64,000 nt of DNA. Origin: Oceaniglobus roseus. GTDB taxonomy: Bacteria > Pseudomonadota > Alphaproteobacteria > Rhodobacterales > Rhodobacteraceae. The DNA lies in contig NZ_PNOS01000014.1 in the NCBI RefSeq assembly GCF_002869745.1, positions 28,848 to 92,847 on the forward strand. Direction: 5' to 3'. The translations under genes were made by a program, and so were the position numbers. Shown here piece by piece: positions 1 through 8,075 of the stretch (its first letter is position 1; each line of letters opens with the position of its first letter). The notes below the pieces were generated by a model. The model saw only the letters and a list, made by a program, of their open reading frames with translations. It searched no databases and was not told the origin of the DNA.

Positions 1-1
1 C

Positions 2-820
2 GCGATTCTGGCCGAGGACAAGACGCATACCATCAAGGCCGTGCTCGCCACCCACAACGAGACGGCGACCGGCGTCGTCTCGGACATCGCGGCGATCCGC
101 CGGGCCATGGACGGGGCCCATCATCCGGCGCGGCTGCTGGTCGACGGGGTCTCCTCCATCGGCTCGATGGACTTCCGCTTCGACGACTGGGGCGTCGACG
201 TGGCGGTGACGGGCAGCCAGAAGGGCTTCATGCTGCCCGCGGGCCTGGCCATCGTCGGCTTCTCCGAAAAGGCGAAGGCGGCCGGGGCCACGGCGGGCCT
301 GCCGCGCTGCTTCTTCGACATCCGCGACATGGAGAAGGGCTACCAGGTCAACGGCTATCCCTACACGCCGTCGGTGGGCCTGCTGAACGGGCTCAAGATG
401 TCGTCCGAGATGCTGCTGGACGAGGGGTTGGAGAACGTCTTCGCCCGCCACCGCCGCATCGCCACCGGCGTGCGCGCGGCGGTCGAGGCCTGGGGGCTGA
501 AGCTCTGCGCCGAGTCCGCGGACGTCCAGTCCGACACGGTCAGCGCCGTGATGACCCCGCTCGGCACCGAGGTCGTCGGCCAGGCCGCCAGCGTCTACGA
601 CATGGCGTTCGGCGTCGGCCTCGGCGAGGTCGCGGGCAAGCTGTTCCGCATCGGCCACCTCGGCAACCTGACCGACGCGATGATGCTGAGCGGCCTCGCC
701 ACGGCCGAGATGTGCATGGCGGATCTCGGCATGGACATTACATTGGGCTCGGGCGTGGCCGCGGCCCAGAAGGTCTATGCCCGGGGTCGCACGGAGACGG
801 CAAAGAAGGAGGCCGCGTGA
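2..820 (+). CDS. bhcA: L-aspartate--glyoxylate aminotransferase BhcA, 5'-truncated by window edge
   Basis: The frame is open from base 2, so the gene begins before the window; 272 residues are visible of a family of about 395. This fold-type I PLP aminotransferase (serine-glyoxylate aminotransferase group) carries the Schiff-base lysine in VTGSQKGFMLPAG, preceded by the cofactor aspartate in LLVDGVSSIG. The substrate assignment rests on context: the next three genes are the other enzymes of the beta-hydroxyaspartate cycle, where BhcA transaminates glyoxylate to glycine with aspartate as donor. Its TGA overlaps the bhcB ATG (TGATG), showing tight translational coupling. The transcriptional regulator BhcR is not in the window and, if present, should lie upstream. 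Confidence 0.93.
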   Translation, partial: AILAEDKTHTIKAVLATHNETATGVVSDIAAIRRAMDGAHHPARLLVDGVSSIGSMDFRFDDWGVDVAVTGSQKGFMLPAGLAIVGFSEKAKAAGATAGLPRCFFDIRDMEKGYQVNGYPYTPSVGLLNGLKMSSEMLLDEGLENVFARHRRIATGVRAAVEAWGLKLCAESADVQSDTVSAVMTPLGTEVVGQAASVYDMAFGVGLGEVAGKLFRIGHLGNLTDAMMLSGLATAEMCMADLGMDITLGSGVAAAQKVYARGRTETAKKEAA

Positions 821-1797
821 TGAAGGATACCGGCGACATGATCATCCCGACGTTCGACGACGTCATCGCCGCGCACGAGCGGATCCGGCCCCATATCCAC
901 AAGACGCCGGTGCTGACCTCGTCCTACCTGAACGAGCTGACGGGGGCCGAGCTGTTCTTCAAGTGCGAGAACTTCCAGAAGGCCGGCGCCTTCAAGGTCC
1001 GCGGTGCCTCGAACGCCGTGTTCGGCCTGCCCGACGACATGCTGGAAAAGGGCGTCGCCACCCACTCCAGCGGCAACCACGCGCTGTCGCTGTCCTACGC
1101 GGCGGGGCGGCGGCGGATCCCCTGCCACGTGGTGATGCCGCGGACGGCGCCGCAGGCGAAGAAGGACGCCGTGCGCGGCTACGGCGGGATCATCACCGAG
1201 TGCGAGCCCTCGACCTCAAGCCGCGAGGCCGTGTTCGCCAAGGTGCACGCCGAGACGGGGGCGGATTTTGTCCACCCCTACAACGATCCCCGGGTGATCG
1301 CGGGGCAGGGCACCTGTTCGCGCGAACTGATGGAGCAGGTCGAGGGACTGGATGCCGTGGTCGCGCCGATCGGCGGCGGCGGTATGATCTCGGGCACCTG
1401 CCTGACGCTTTCCAACATCGCGCCGGGGGTCGAGATCTATGCCGCGGAGCCGGTCAATGCCGATGACGCCGCACGGTCCTTCCGCGCCGGGCACATCATC
1501 GCCGACGACGCGCCCGACACGGTGGCGGACGGGCTGAAGGTGCCGCTGAAGGAGCTGACCTGGCACTTCGTCTCGCGCCACGTGACCGACGTGCTGACCG
1601 CGACCGAGGACGAGATCGTCGACGCGATGCAGCTGACCTGGAAGCGGATGAAGATCGTGATCGAGGCCAGCTGCTCGGTTCCGCTGGCGGTGATCCTGAA
1701 GAACCCCGAGGTGTTCCGCGGCAAGCGGGTCGGGGTCATCATCACCGGCGGCAACGTGGACCTCGCGAAGCTGCCCTGGATGGGGATGCCGGGCTGA
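820..1797 (+). CDS. bhcB: beta-hydroxyaspartate dehydratase BhcB
   Basis: This 325-residue fold-type II PLP enzyme belongs to the threonine/serine dehydratase family. The PLP lysine is in AGAFKVRGASNA (about K59), the substrate loop is SSGNHALSLSYAA, and the phosphate-binding glycine loop is GGGGMISG. In the beta-hydroxyaspartate cycle it deaminates erythro-beta-hydroxyaspartate to iminosuccinate. The start was set at 820 because this ATG overlaps the bhcA stop and gives a family-typical N-terminus (MKDTGDMIIPTFDDV); the frame is open 36 codons further upstream inside bhcA but that part is unrelated. On sequence alone it could be called a generic threonine dehydratase; the flanking genes decide. 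Confidence 0.93.
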   Translation: MKDTGDMIIPTFDDVIAAHERIRPHIHKTPVLTSSYLNELTGAELFFKCENFQKAGAFKVRGASNAVFGLPDDMLEKGVATHSSGNHALSLSYAAGRRRIPCHVVMPRTAPQAKKDAVRGYGGIITECEPSTSSREAVFAKVHAETGADFVHPYNDPRVIAGQGTCSRELMEQVEGLDAVVAPIGGGGMISGTCLTLSNIAPGVEIYAAEPVNADDAARSFRAGHIIADDAPDTVADGLKVPLKELTWHFVSRHVTDVLTATEDEIVDAMQLTWKRMKIVIEASCSVPLAVILKNPEVFRGKRVGVIITGGNVDLAKLPWMGMPG

Positions 1798-1849
1798 AGC
1801 CCGGCCTACGCCACCCTTTCGGCGTAGGATGGGTGATATCACCCATCCT
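1788..1849. repeat. three nested inverted repeats at the bhcB-bhcC junction
   Basis: Three inverted repeats abut or overlap. GCCGGGCT (1788-1795) pairs with AGCCCGGC (1798-1805) around the bhcB stop codon. CCTACGCC (1805-1812) pairs with GGCGTAGG (1821-1828) across an 8-nt loop. AGGATGGGTGAT (1826-1837) is followed immediately by its exact reverse complement (1838-1849), a perfect 24-bp palindrome. Neighbouring stems share bases, so alternative folds are possible. This may be a REP-like element or an mRNA processing or stability site that sets different levels of bhcAB and bhcCD; neither is proven. Confidence 0.75.
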
Positions 1850-1876
1850 GCCTGCAGACATCATGGGAGAGACAAG

Positions 1877-3037
1877 ATGAAAGACGTGAACTTCGACGAC
1901 TACGAGGTGGGCTACGACATTCCCGCCGCCATCGGCATGGACGAGAGCGAGATCCAGACGCCCTGCCTGGTCCTCGACCTCGACGCGCTGGAGCGCAACA
2001 TCAGGAAGATGGGCGATTACGCCAAGTCCCACGGGATGCGGCACCGGGTGCACGGCAAGATGCACAAGTCGGTGGACGTGGCGCTGCTGCAGGAAAAGCT
2101 CGGCGGCTCCGTCGGCGTCTGCTGCCAGAAGGTCAGCGAGGCCGAGGTCTTCGCTCGTGGCGGCATCAAGGACGTGCTGGTGAGCAACCAGGTCACCGAC
2201 CCGACCAAGATCGACCGCCTGGCGCGGCTGCCGAAGCTCGGCGCGCGGACGATCTGCTGCGTCGACGACATGGCGAACATCCCCAACCTTTCGGCGGCGG
2301 CGGTGAAGCACGGCACAGAGATCGAGTGCCTGGTGGAGATCGACTGCGGCGCCGGGCGCTGCGGCGTGACGACGACGCCCGAGGTTGTGGCGCTGGCGAA
2401 AGCCATCGACGCGGCCGAAGGGCTGAAGTTCGCCGGGCTCCAGGCCTACCAGGGCGCGATGCAGCACCTCGACAGCTATGACGAGCGCAAGGCCAAGACC
2501 GACATCGCCATCGCCATGGTGAAGGACGCCGTGGCGGCGCTGAAGGCCGAAGGGCTGGAATGCGCCATCGTCGGCGGCGGCGGCACCGGCTCCTACTACT
2601 TCGAAAGCGCCTCGGGCGTGTTCAACGAGCTTCAGTGCGGCTCCTACGCCTTCATGGACGCGGACTATGGCCGCATCCTCGACAAGGATGGCAACCGCAT
2701 CGACCGCGGCGAATGGGAGAACGCGCTGTTCATCCTCACCACCGTGATGAGCCACGCCAAGGCCGACAAGGCCATCGTCGATGCCGGCCTGAAGGCGCAG
2801 TCGGTCGACTCGGGCCTGCCCGTGGTCTACGGCCGGGACGACGTGAAATACGTCAAGTGTTCGGACGAGCACGGCGTGGTGATGGACCCCGAGGGCAAGT
2901 TGAAGGTCAACGACAAGCTGAAGCTGGTGCCCGGCCACTGCGACCCGACCTGCAACGTGCACGACTGGTACGTGGGCGTGCGCAACGGGAAGGTCGAAAC
3001 GCTGTGGCCCGTTTCGGCCCGCGGCAAGGCGTTCTGA
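1877..3037 (+). CDS. bhcC: erythro-beta-hydroxyaspartate aldolase BhcC
   Basis: This 386-residue protein belongs to the fold-type III PLP family of D-threonine aldolases (alanine racemase-like N-terminal barrel). The motif HRVHGKMHKSVDVA near residue 55 corresponds to the PLP-lysine region of the family (RPHxKTHK). The C-terminal half carries the metal-site region GHCDPTCNVHDWYVG, matching the D-serine dehydratase-like domain (HCDPT.N). It condenses glyoxylate and glycine to erythro-beta-hydroxyaspartate, the carbon-carbon bond-forming step of the cycle. ATG 1877 follows GGGAGAGAC; the frame is open 16 codons further up, but that stretch runs through the palindrome and lacks a ribosome site. 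Confidence 0.92.
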   Translation: MKDVNFDDYEVGYDIPAAIGMDESEIQTPCLVLDLDALERNIRKMGDYAKSHGMRHRVHGKMHKSVDVALLQEKLGGSVGVCCQKVSEAEVFARGGIKDVLVSNQVTDPTKIDRLARLPKLGARTICCVDDMANIPNLSAAAVKHGTEIECLVEIDCGAGRCGVTTTPEVVALAKAIDAAEGLKFAGLQAYQGAMQHLDSYDERKAKTDIAIAMVKDAVAALKAEGLECAIVGGGGTGSYYFESASGVFNELQCGSYAFMDADYGRILDKDGNRIDRGEWENALFILTTVMSHAKADKAIVDAGLKAQSVDSGLPVVYGRDDVKYVKCSDEHGVVMDPEGKLKVNDKLKLVPGHCDPTCNVHDWYVGVRNGKVETLWPVSARGKAF

Positions 3038-3071
3038 GCGCGGGGTTTTCGAGTATCTGGAGCAAGAAAGA

Positions 3072-3102
3072 GCAGGGGGGTGGTTCTGCCGCCCCCTTCT
3101 TC
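3072..3102 (+). other. G/C-rich stem-loop between bhcC and bhcD, possible attenuator
   Basis: GGGGGGTGG (3075-3083) can pair imperfectly with CCGCCCCC (3089-3096) around the loop TTCTG, followed by TTCTTC. It sits 22 bases before the bhcD start and its GGAGGA ribosome site (about 3105-3110). The U-tract is weak, so partial termination or 3'-end protection of bhcABC mRNA is more likely than full termination. Confidence 0.4.
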
Positions 3103-3117
3103 ATGGAGGAGAGCGGA

Positions 3118-4083
3118 ATGTTCATTGTACCCGAGGCGGCCATCGGCGGCCTGATCACCCCCGAGGCGAGTTTCGACGCGGTCGAGGCGGTCTTCGCCGC
3201 GATGTCGTCCGGAAAGGCCTACAACTTCCCGGTGATCCGCGAGGCGATCGGCCACGGCGACGCGCTCTACGGCTTCAAGTCGGGATTCGACCGGGAGTCG
3301 CTGGCGCTTGGCCTGAAATCCGGCGGCTACTGGCCCGGCAATGCCGCGAAGGGGCTGACCAACCACCAGTCCACGGTGATCCTGTTCGACGCCGACACGG
3401 GCCGGGTCAAGGCGCTGGTCGGGGGGAACCTCCTGACCGCGCTCAGGACCGCGGCGGCGAGTGCGGTGTCGATCAAACACCTCGCCCGGAAGGACTCGAA
3501 GGTTCTGGGGATGATCGGCGCGGGCCACCAGTCGGCCTTCCAGATGCGCGCCGCGGTGAAGCAGCGGGACTTCGAGAAGGTGATCGGCTGGAACTTCCAC
3601 CCCGAGATGCTGCCCCGCCTCGCCGAGACGGCCGAGGAGCTGGGCCTGCCCTTCGAGGCGGTGGATCTCGACCGCCTCGGCGCCGAGGCGGACGTCATCG
3701 TCTCGATCACCTCCTCCTTCGATGCGATCCTGAAGGACGCGCAGGTGAAGGACGGCACGCACCTCGCCTGCATGGGCACCGACACCAAGGGCAAGCAGGA
3801 GGTCGAGGCGGCGCTGGTCGCCCGCGCCACGGTCTTCACGGACGAGGTGGCGCAGTCCACCACCATCGGCGAGGCGCAGCATGCGGTCGCGCAGGGGCTG
3901 AAGCAGGCTGGTGACATCGTCGAGATCGGCGCCGTCATCAACGGCGACCACCCGGGACGCAGCAGCGACGGCGAGATCACGCTGTTCGACGGGACCGGAG
4001 TCGGCCTTCAGGACCTTGCGGTGGCCCAGGCCGTCCTCGACCTCGCCATCGAACGGGGCGTGGCGCAGGACGTCGCGTTCTGA
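3118..4083 (+). CDS. bhcD: iminosuccinate reductase BhcD
   Basis: This 321-residue protein belongs to the ornithine cyclodeaminase/mu-crystallin family. The nucleotide-binding Rossmann loop is GMIGAGHQSAFQMRA at about residues 127-141, and the family substrate region is GGYWPGNAAKGLTNHQS. In the beta-hydroxyaspartate cycle it reduces iminosuccinate to aspartate, regenerating the amino donor for BhcA. ATG 3118 is preceded by GGAGGAGAGCG, a strong ribosome site; the same frame is open for 186 codons upstream inside bhcC, which is a shadow. Gene order A-B-C-D matches the known cluster. An 11-bp hairpin follows the stop. Confidence 0.93.
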   Translation: MFIVPEAAIGGLITPEASFDAVEAVFAAMSSGKAYNFPVIREAIGHGDALYGFKSGFDRESLALGLKSGGYWPGNAAKGLTNHQSTVILFDADTGRVKALVGGNLLTALRTAAASAVSIKHLARKDSKVLGMIGAGHQSAFQMRAAVKQRDFEKVIGWNFHPEMLPRLAETAEELGLPFEAVDLDRLGAEADVIVSITSSFDAILKDAQVKDGTHLACMGTDTKGKQEVEAALVARATVFTDEVAQSTTIGEAQHAVAQGLKQAGDIVEIGAVINGDHPGRSSDGEITLFDGTGVGLQDLAVAQAVLDLAIERGVAQDVAF

Positions 4084-4092
4084 ACCCGTTTC

Positions 4093-4120
4093 CGCCCGGC
4101 GCGATTCTTCGCGCCGGGCG
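4093..4120 (+). terminator. strong hairpin after bhcD
   Basis: CGCCCGGCGCG (4093-4103) and CGCGCCGGGCG (4110-4120) form a perfect 11-bp stem with loop ATTCTT, 9 bases after the bhcD stop. No T-run follows, so it is a GC-type terminator or 3' stabiliser. The rest of 4121-4441 before urtA holds no recognisable gene and must contain the urt promoter. I looked for a sigma-54 TGGC-N8-TTGC element there and did not find a convincing one. Confidence 0.65.
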
Positions 4121-4441
4121 AAGGCTCCGGTGACGCCGCCGCGCAGAATTTGTGCAGCGCCTTCCCCAGCGGCAACAAAACGTGCAGCCCCCGCGCCCTT
4201 GCGGCGTCAACCATCCCGTATTTGCGGTTTCGCTTCGTTCCCGCCCCGTTACCGGATTGGGTTGATCCAAGGGTCATTTCCGACCCTTGAGGATGTGCGG
4301 TGGCGAGCGTTCTTGGCGGTCCGTCACCACCGCACCGATGCAACTGGCGTTGCGGGGGCAGTCGACCACGGCGAGCGGCCTTGTGCAAGGGCCGCCGCCG
4401 CGCGTGCGGTCCTTGCGCGCCCTGACAAGGACGAGATCACG

Positions 4442-5725
4442 ATGAATTTCAGGAAGGTGACGGCACTGGGGGCCACGGCCCTTTCGCTGCTGCTGGCGGG
4501 GGGCGCCTTTGCGCAGGACACGATCAAGGTCGGCGTGCTGCATTCGCTTTCGGGCACCATGGCCATTTCCGAGACGACGCTGAAGGACACGGTCCTGATG
4601 CTGATTGACGAGCAGAACAAGAAGGGCGGCGTGCTGGGCAAGCAGCTGGAGGCCGTGGTGGTCGATCCGGCGTCGGACTGGCCGCTCTTCGCGGAAAAGG
4701 CACGCGAGCTTCTGACCGTGCAGGACGTGGCGGTGATCTTCGGCTGCTGGACCTCGGTCAGCCGCAAGTCGGTGCTGCCGGTGATCGAGGAGCTGAACGG
4801 CCTGCTGTTCTACCCGGTGCAGTACGAGGGCGAGGAAAGCTCGAAGAACGTATTCTACACCGGCGCCGCGCCGAACCAGCAGGCGATCCCCGCCACCGAC
4901 TATTTCCTCGACGAACTCGGGGTCGAGAAGTTCGCCCTGCTCGGCACCGATTACGTCTATCCGCGCACGACGAACAACATCCTCGAGGCCTACCTGAAGG
5001 ACAAGGGCATCGCGGAAGAGGACATCTTCGTCAACTATACCCCCTTCGGCCATTCCGACTGGTCCAAGATCGTGGCCGACGTCGTGGCGCTCGGCGCCGA
5101 CGGCAAGAAGGTGGGCGTGATCTCCACCATCAACGGCGACGCCAACATCGGCTTCTACAAGGAACTGGCGGCGGCCGGCATCTCGGCGGACGACATTCCC
5201 GTGGTCGCCTTCTCGGTCGGCGAGGAAGAGCTTTCCGGCCTCGACACCTCGAACCTCGTCGGCCATCTCGCCGCCTGGAACTACTTCCAGTCCGCCGAGA
5301 GCCCCGAGAACGAGGAATTCATCAAGACCTGGCACGCCTTCACCGGCGACGACAGCCGGGTGACCAACGACCCGATGGAAGCCACCTACATCGGCTTCAA
5401 CATGTGGGTGCAGGCGGTCGAGGCGGCGGGCACCACCGACGTCGATCCCGTGACCGAAGCGATGATCGGCCAGACCTATCCGAACCTCACCGGTTCCACC
5501 GCCGAGATGCTGCCGAACCACCACCTGACGAAGCCGGTGCTGATCGGCGAGATCCAGGCCGACGGCCAGTTCGACATCATCAGCGAGACCGAGCCGGTGC
5601 CGGGCGACGCCTGGACCGACTACCTGCCGGAGTCGGCGGTGCTGGAGGCCGACTGGGCCGAGCTGAAGTGCGGCATGTACAACACCGAGACGAAGACCTG
5701 CGTGCAGACCAAGTCCAACTACTGA
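4442..5725 (+). CDS. urtA: urea ABC transporter substrate-binding protein UrtA
   Basis: This 427-residue periplasmic type I binding protein has a Sec signal peptide (MNFRKVTALGATALSLLLAGGAFA, cleavage expected before QDTIK). The mature start QDTIKVGVLHSLSGTMAISE and the stretch FYPVQYEGEESSKNVFYTGA are characteristic of UrtA rather than branched-chain amino acid binding proteins. It captures urea in the periplasm and delivers it to UrtBC. It is the first gene of urtABCDE; 358 bases separate it from bhcD, so it has its own promoter. ATG 4442 is the only start that gives an intact signal peptide; the frame is open much further upstream without coding character. Confidence 0.95.
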   Translation: MNFRKVTALGATALSLLLAGGAFAQDTIKVGVLHSLSGTMAISETTLKDTVLMLIDEQNKKGGVLGKQLEAVVVDPASDWPLFAEKARELLTVQDVAVIFGCWTSVSRKSVLPVIEELNGLLFYPVQYEGEESSKNVFYTGAAPNQQAIPATDYFLDELGVEKFALLGTDYVYPRTTNNILEAYLKDKGIAEEDIFVNYTPFGHSDWSKIVADVVALGADGKKVGVISTINGDANIGFYKELAAAGISADDIPVVAFSVGEEELSGLDTSNLVGHLAAWNYFQSAESPENEEFIKTWHAFTGDDSRVTNDPMEATYIGFNMWVQAVEAAGTTDVDPVTEAMIGQTYPNLTGSTAEMLPNHHLTKPVLIGEIQADGQFDIISETEPVPGDAWTDYLPESAVLEADWAELKCGMYNTETKTCVQTKSNY

Positions 5726-5786
5726 GGCGGCACGACCCGGGGCAGGGCGCCTTGCCCCGGGCAGCCTCCGAGCAGGACCAACCCAA

Positions 5787-7748
5787 GTGATCCCATTCCG
5801 CGCCCTGGCGCTTGTCTGCTGCCTCATCGCGGGCCTCGCCCCCGCAGCACGCGCCCAGTCCCCCGACAGCCCGATTCAGCAGCTCCTTCAGGAGCACAGG
5901 GCGGTGATCCTGAAAAGCTCCCGCACCAGCATAGGCCCCGCCATCGACGCGCTGGCCACAAGCGGCCTTCCGGAAGCGCGGGCGGTGCTGAACCAGTGGC
6001 AGGACAAGAACCTCTGGGTCAGGAAGTCCGACGGCCTGTTCGTCTTCGGCCAGAAAGCCGACGGCGGCCTCGGCCTTGTCGACATCACCACCGGCGAACG
6101 GTTCGCGGTCGAGGACCCGAAGACGCTCGACCAGCTGAAGCCGAACAGCGGCATCCGCGGCCTGATCGGCGCCGCGCTGGTGCAGTTCCAGCTGACCGAC
6201 CCCGACCCGAGGAAGCGCGCCGAGGGCCTCCGGGCCATCGAGCGGCGGCCCAAGGACTCCCATCTCGAAGCGCTCAGGAAGTCGATCCCGTCCGAGACCG
6301 ACCCGGGCCTCCTTGCCCGCAAGGAACGTCTCGAACGCCTCCTGACGATCCAGTACGGCGCCCCCGCGGACCGCGTCGCCGCCATCGAAAGCTTCCGCGG
6401 ATCCCTCTCCGTCGACGTCCGCGCGGCGCTGAACCCGCTCCTCGCCACCCGCGTGGTCCTGGCCGAGGATGCCCCCGCGAACGCCAATGTCGCGCGCCCT
6501 GTCGTGCCGGGCAGCCCCGAGCTCTCCCGCGACCAGGCCTTCGACCTCCTGGCCGAGGCACGGGGCCTCGCCCGCCCGCCCGATGCCGCCGCCCGCAAGG
6601 AGGCGATGATCGCCCATATCGACAACGGCGCCGTCGGCGGTGTCCCCGTCGCAGCGCTCGACACCGACGCCGCCCGCGACCGCGCCTACACGGCCCTCGC
6701 CGAGGCGGGTCTCGTCCCCGCCTGGTCGCCCGCCGACACGATCGACACCGCCCTCGACGGCGCCGAGTTCCTCGCCCTCTACCGCGAGCCGGACCCTGCC
6801 GTGACCGCCGCCGCCGAGGAAACGCTGAAATCCATCGAGACGAAGCTCGCCCTGAACCAGGGCCTCGACCTCACCCTCGACGCGCTCTCCCTCGCCTCGA
6901 TCTACTTCCTTGCCGCCATCGGCCTGGCCATCACCTTCGGTGTCATGGGCGTGATCAACATGGCCCATGGCGAGTTCATCATGATGGGCGCCTATACCGG
7001 CTACGTCGTGCAGCAGGTGATCCCCGACTACACGCTCTCGCTGATCGTCGCCCTGCCGCTCGCCTTCTGCGTCACCGCGGCCGCCGGCATCGCCATGGAA
7101 CGGCTGGTGATCCGCCACCTCTACCACCGCCCGCTGGAGACGCTCCTCGCCACCTTCGGCATCTCGATCGCGCTCCAGCAGCTGGCGAAGACGATCTTCG
7201 GCACCCAGGCCCGGCCCCTGACCTCGCCCGGCTGGCTCGACGGCGCCTTCACCCTGAACGACGTGGTGTCGATCAGCTACATCCGCATCGCGATCTTCGT
7301 CCTGGCGCTCCTCTTCCTCGCCCTGTTCCTCTTCATCATGAAGAAGACCCGCCTCGGCCTCGAGGTCCGCGCCGTCACCCAGAACCCCCGCATGGCCGCC
7401 TCCATGGGGATCAACCCGGGGCGGATCAACATGCTGACCTTCGCCCTCGGCTCCGGCATCGCGGGCATCGCCGGCGTCGCCATCGGCCTCTACGCCAAGG
7501 TCACCTCGGAAATGGGCGCCGACTACATCGTCCAGTCCTTCATGACTGTGGTGGTCGGCGGCGTCGGCAACATCTGGGGCACCCTGATCGGTGCCACCGG
7601 CATCGGCTTCCTGCAGAAGGGGATCGAGTTCCTGAACCCCTCCAACACGCTGGCCGCCCAGACCTACATGATCGTCTTCATCATCATCTTCATCCAGTTC
7701 CGCCCCAGGGGCATCATCGCCCTCAGGGGCCGCGCGGCAGGAGACTGA
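5787..7748 (+). CDS. urtB: urea ABC transporter permease UrtB
   Basis: This 653-residue permease starts with GTG 5787, giving the signal-like leader MIPFRALALVCCLIAGLAPAARA. About 340 residues of periplasmic domain follow, which distinguishes UrtB from LivH permeases. The membrane domain runs from about residue 365 (LASIYFLAAIGLAITFGVMGVINMAHGEFIMMGAYTG) to the end and contains the EAA-like region GLEVRAVTQNPRMAASMGIN. It forms the translocation channel with UrtC. The ribosome site (GAGCAGGACC) is weak, but no ATG near by would keep the leader. It is 61 bases after urtA. Confidence 0.94.
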   Translation: MIPFRALALVCCLIAGLAPAARAQSPDSPIQQLLQEHRAVILKSSRTSIGPAIDALATSGLPEARAVLNQWQDKNLWVRKSDGLFVFGQKADGGLGLVDITTGERFAVEDPKTLDQLKPNSGIRGLIGAALVQFQLTDPDPRKRAEGLRAIERRPKDSHLEALRKSIPSETDPGLLARKERLERLLTIQYGAPADRVAAIESFRGSLSVDVRAALNPLLATRVVLAEDAPANANVARPVVPGSPELSRDQAFDLLAEARGLARPPDAAARKEAMIAHIDNGAVGGVPVAALDTDAARDRAYTALAEAGLVPAWSPADTIDTALDGAEFLALYREPDPAVTAAAEETLKSIETKLALNQGLDLTLDALSLASIYFLAAIGLAITFGVMGVINMAHGEFIMMGAYTGYVVQQVIPDYTLSLIVALPLAFCVTAAAGIAMERLVIRHLYHRPLETLLATFGISIALQQLAKTIFGTQARPLTSPGWLDGAFTLNDVVSISYIRIAIFVLALLFLALFLFIMKKTRLGLEVRAVTQNPRMAASMGINPGRINMLTFALGSGIAGIAGVAIGLYAKVTSEMGADYIVQSFMTVVVGGVGNIWGTLIGATGIGFLQKGIEFLNPSNTLAAQTYMIVFIIIFIQFRPRGIIALRGRAAGD

Positions 7749-8075
7749 CCATGCACCGTCCGACCCTGCTCCGGCTCTTCCTCCCGCGCCCGACACCCAT
7801 CCCACCGGGCGCCCTCGGCCCTGCCGCCACCACCCCGGAGGCGCCGCAATGACCCGCCCGGCCACACCGACCGGCCAAGGCAGCCACGGACCGCGCCCCG
7901 CCGCACGCCCTCTGTGCCACCGCCCCTCCCATCTTTGCTTCACAAATATCCCGGGGGGTCCGGGGGGCTGGCCCCCCGGCAGCGCAACCCATCCCGTCCG
8001 CGACAAAGGCCGCACCGTCGCCCCGGGGGGTGCGGGGGGCCTGCCCCCCGCCGTCGCGACGCCGGAGGCGGCGCA
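7749..8075 (+). other. 327-bp spacer splitting urtB from urtC, with chained mini-ORFs and hairpins
   Basis: All other junctions in urtB-E overlap, but 327 bases separate these two genes. Two mini-ORFs fill it: 7751-7852 (33 codons) and 7849-8079 (76 codons). Both end in PEA-x-Q, and each stop overlaps the next start as ATGA, the second at the urtC ATG. The ribosome-site/start block CCGGAGGCG-N-CGCAATGAC occurs twice, at 7835-7853 and 8062-8080, one mismatch apart. Between lie two strong hairpins (CCGGGGGG/CCCCCCGG at 7960-7979; GCGGGGGG/CCCCCCGC at 8032-8051) and one copy of a dispersed repeat (7929-7957). The mini-ORFs resemble no family and are probably consequences of an inserted repeat unit. 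Confidence 0.6.
7929..7957 (+). repeat. dispersed 29-bp repeat, copy 1
   Basis: A 29-bp stretch containing TTTGCTTCACAAATATCCCG recurs exactly, in opposite orientation, at 36215-36243 between soxB and soxD. Both copies lie in intergenic spacers inside operons and end in a C/G-rich run (CCCGGGGG). It is probably a genome-wide intergenic repeat family, as suggested by the identity outside any coding region. Confidence 0.8.

Noticed and set aside
4121..4441. Sigma-54/NtrC control of urtA, expected for a nitrogen-scavenging operon
   Set aside because: No convincing GG-N10-GC promoter with the usual TGGC/TTGC context was found by eye; control by nitrogen is plausible but not visible here.
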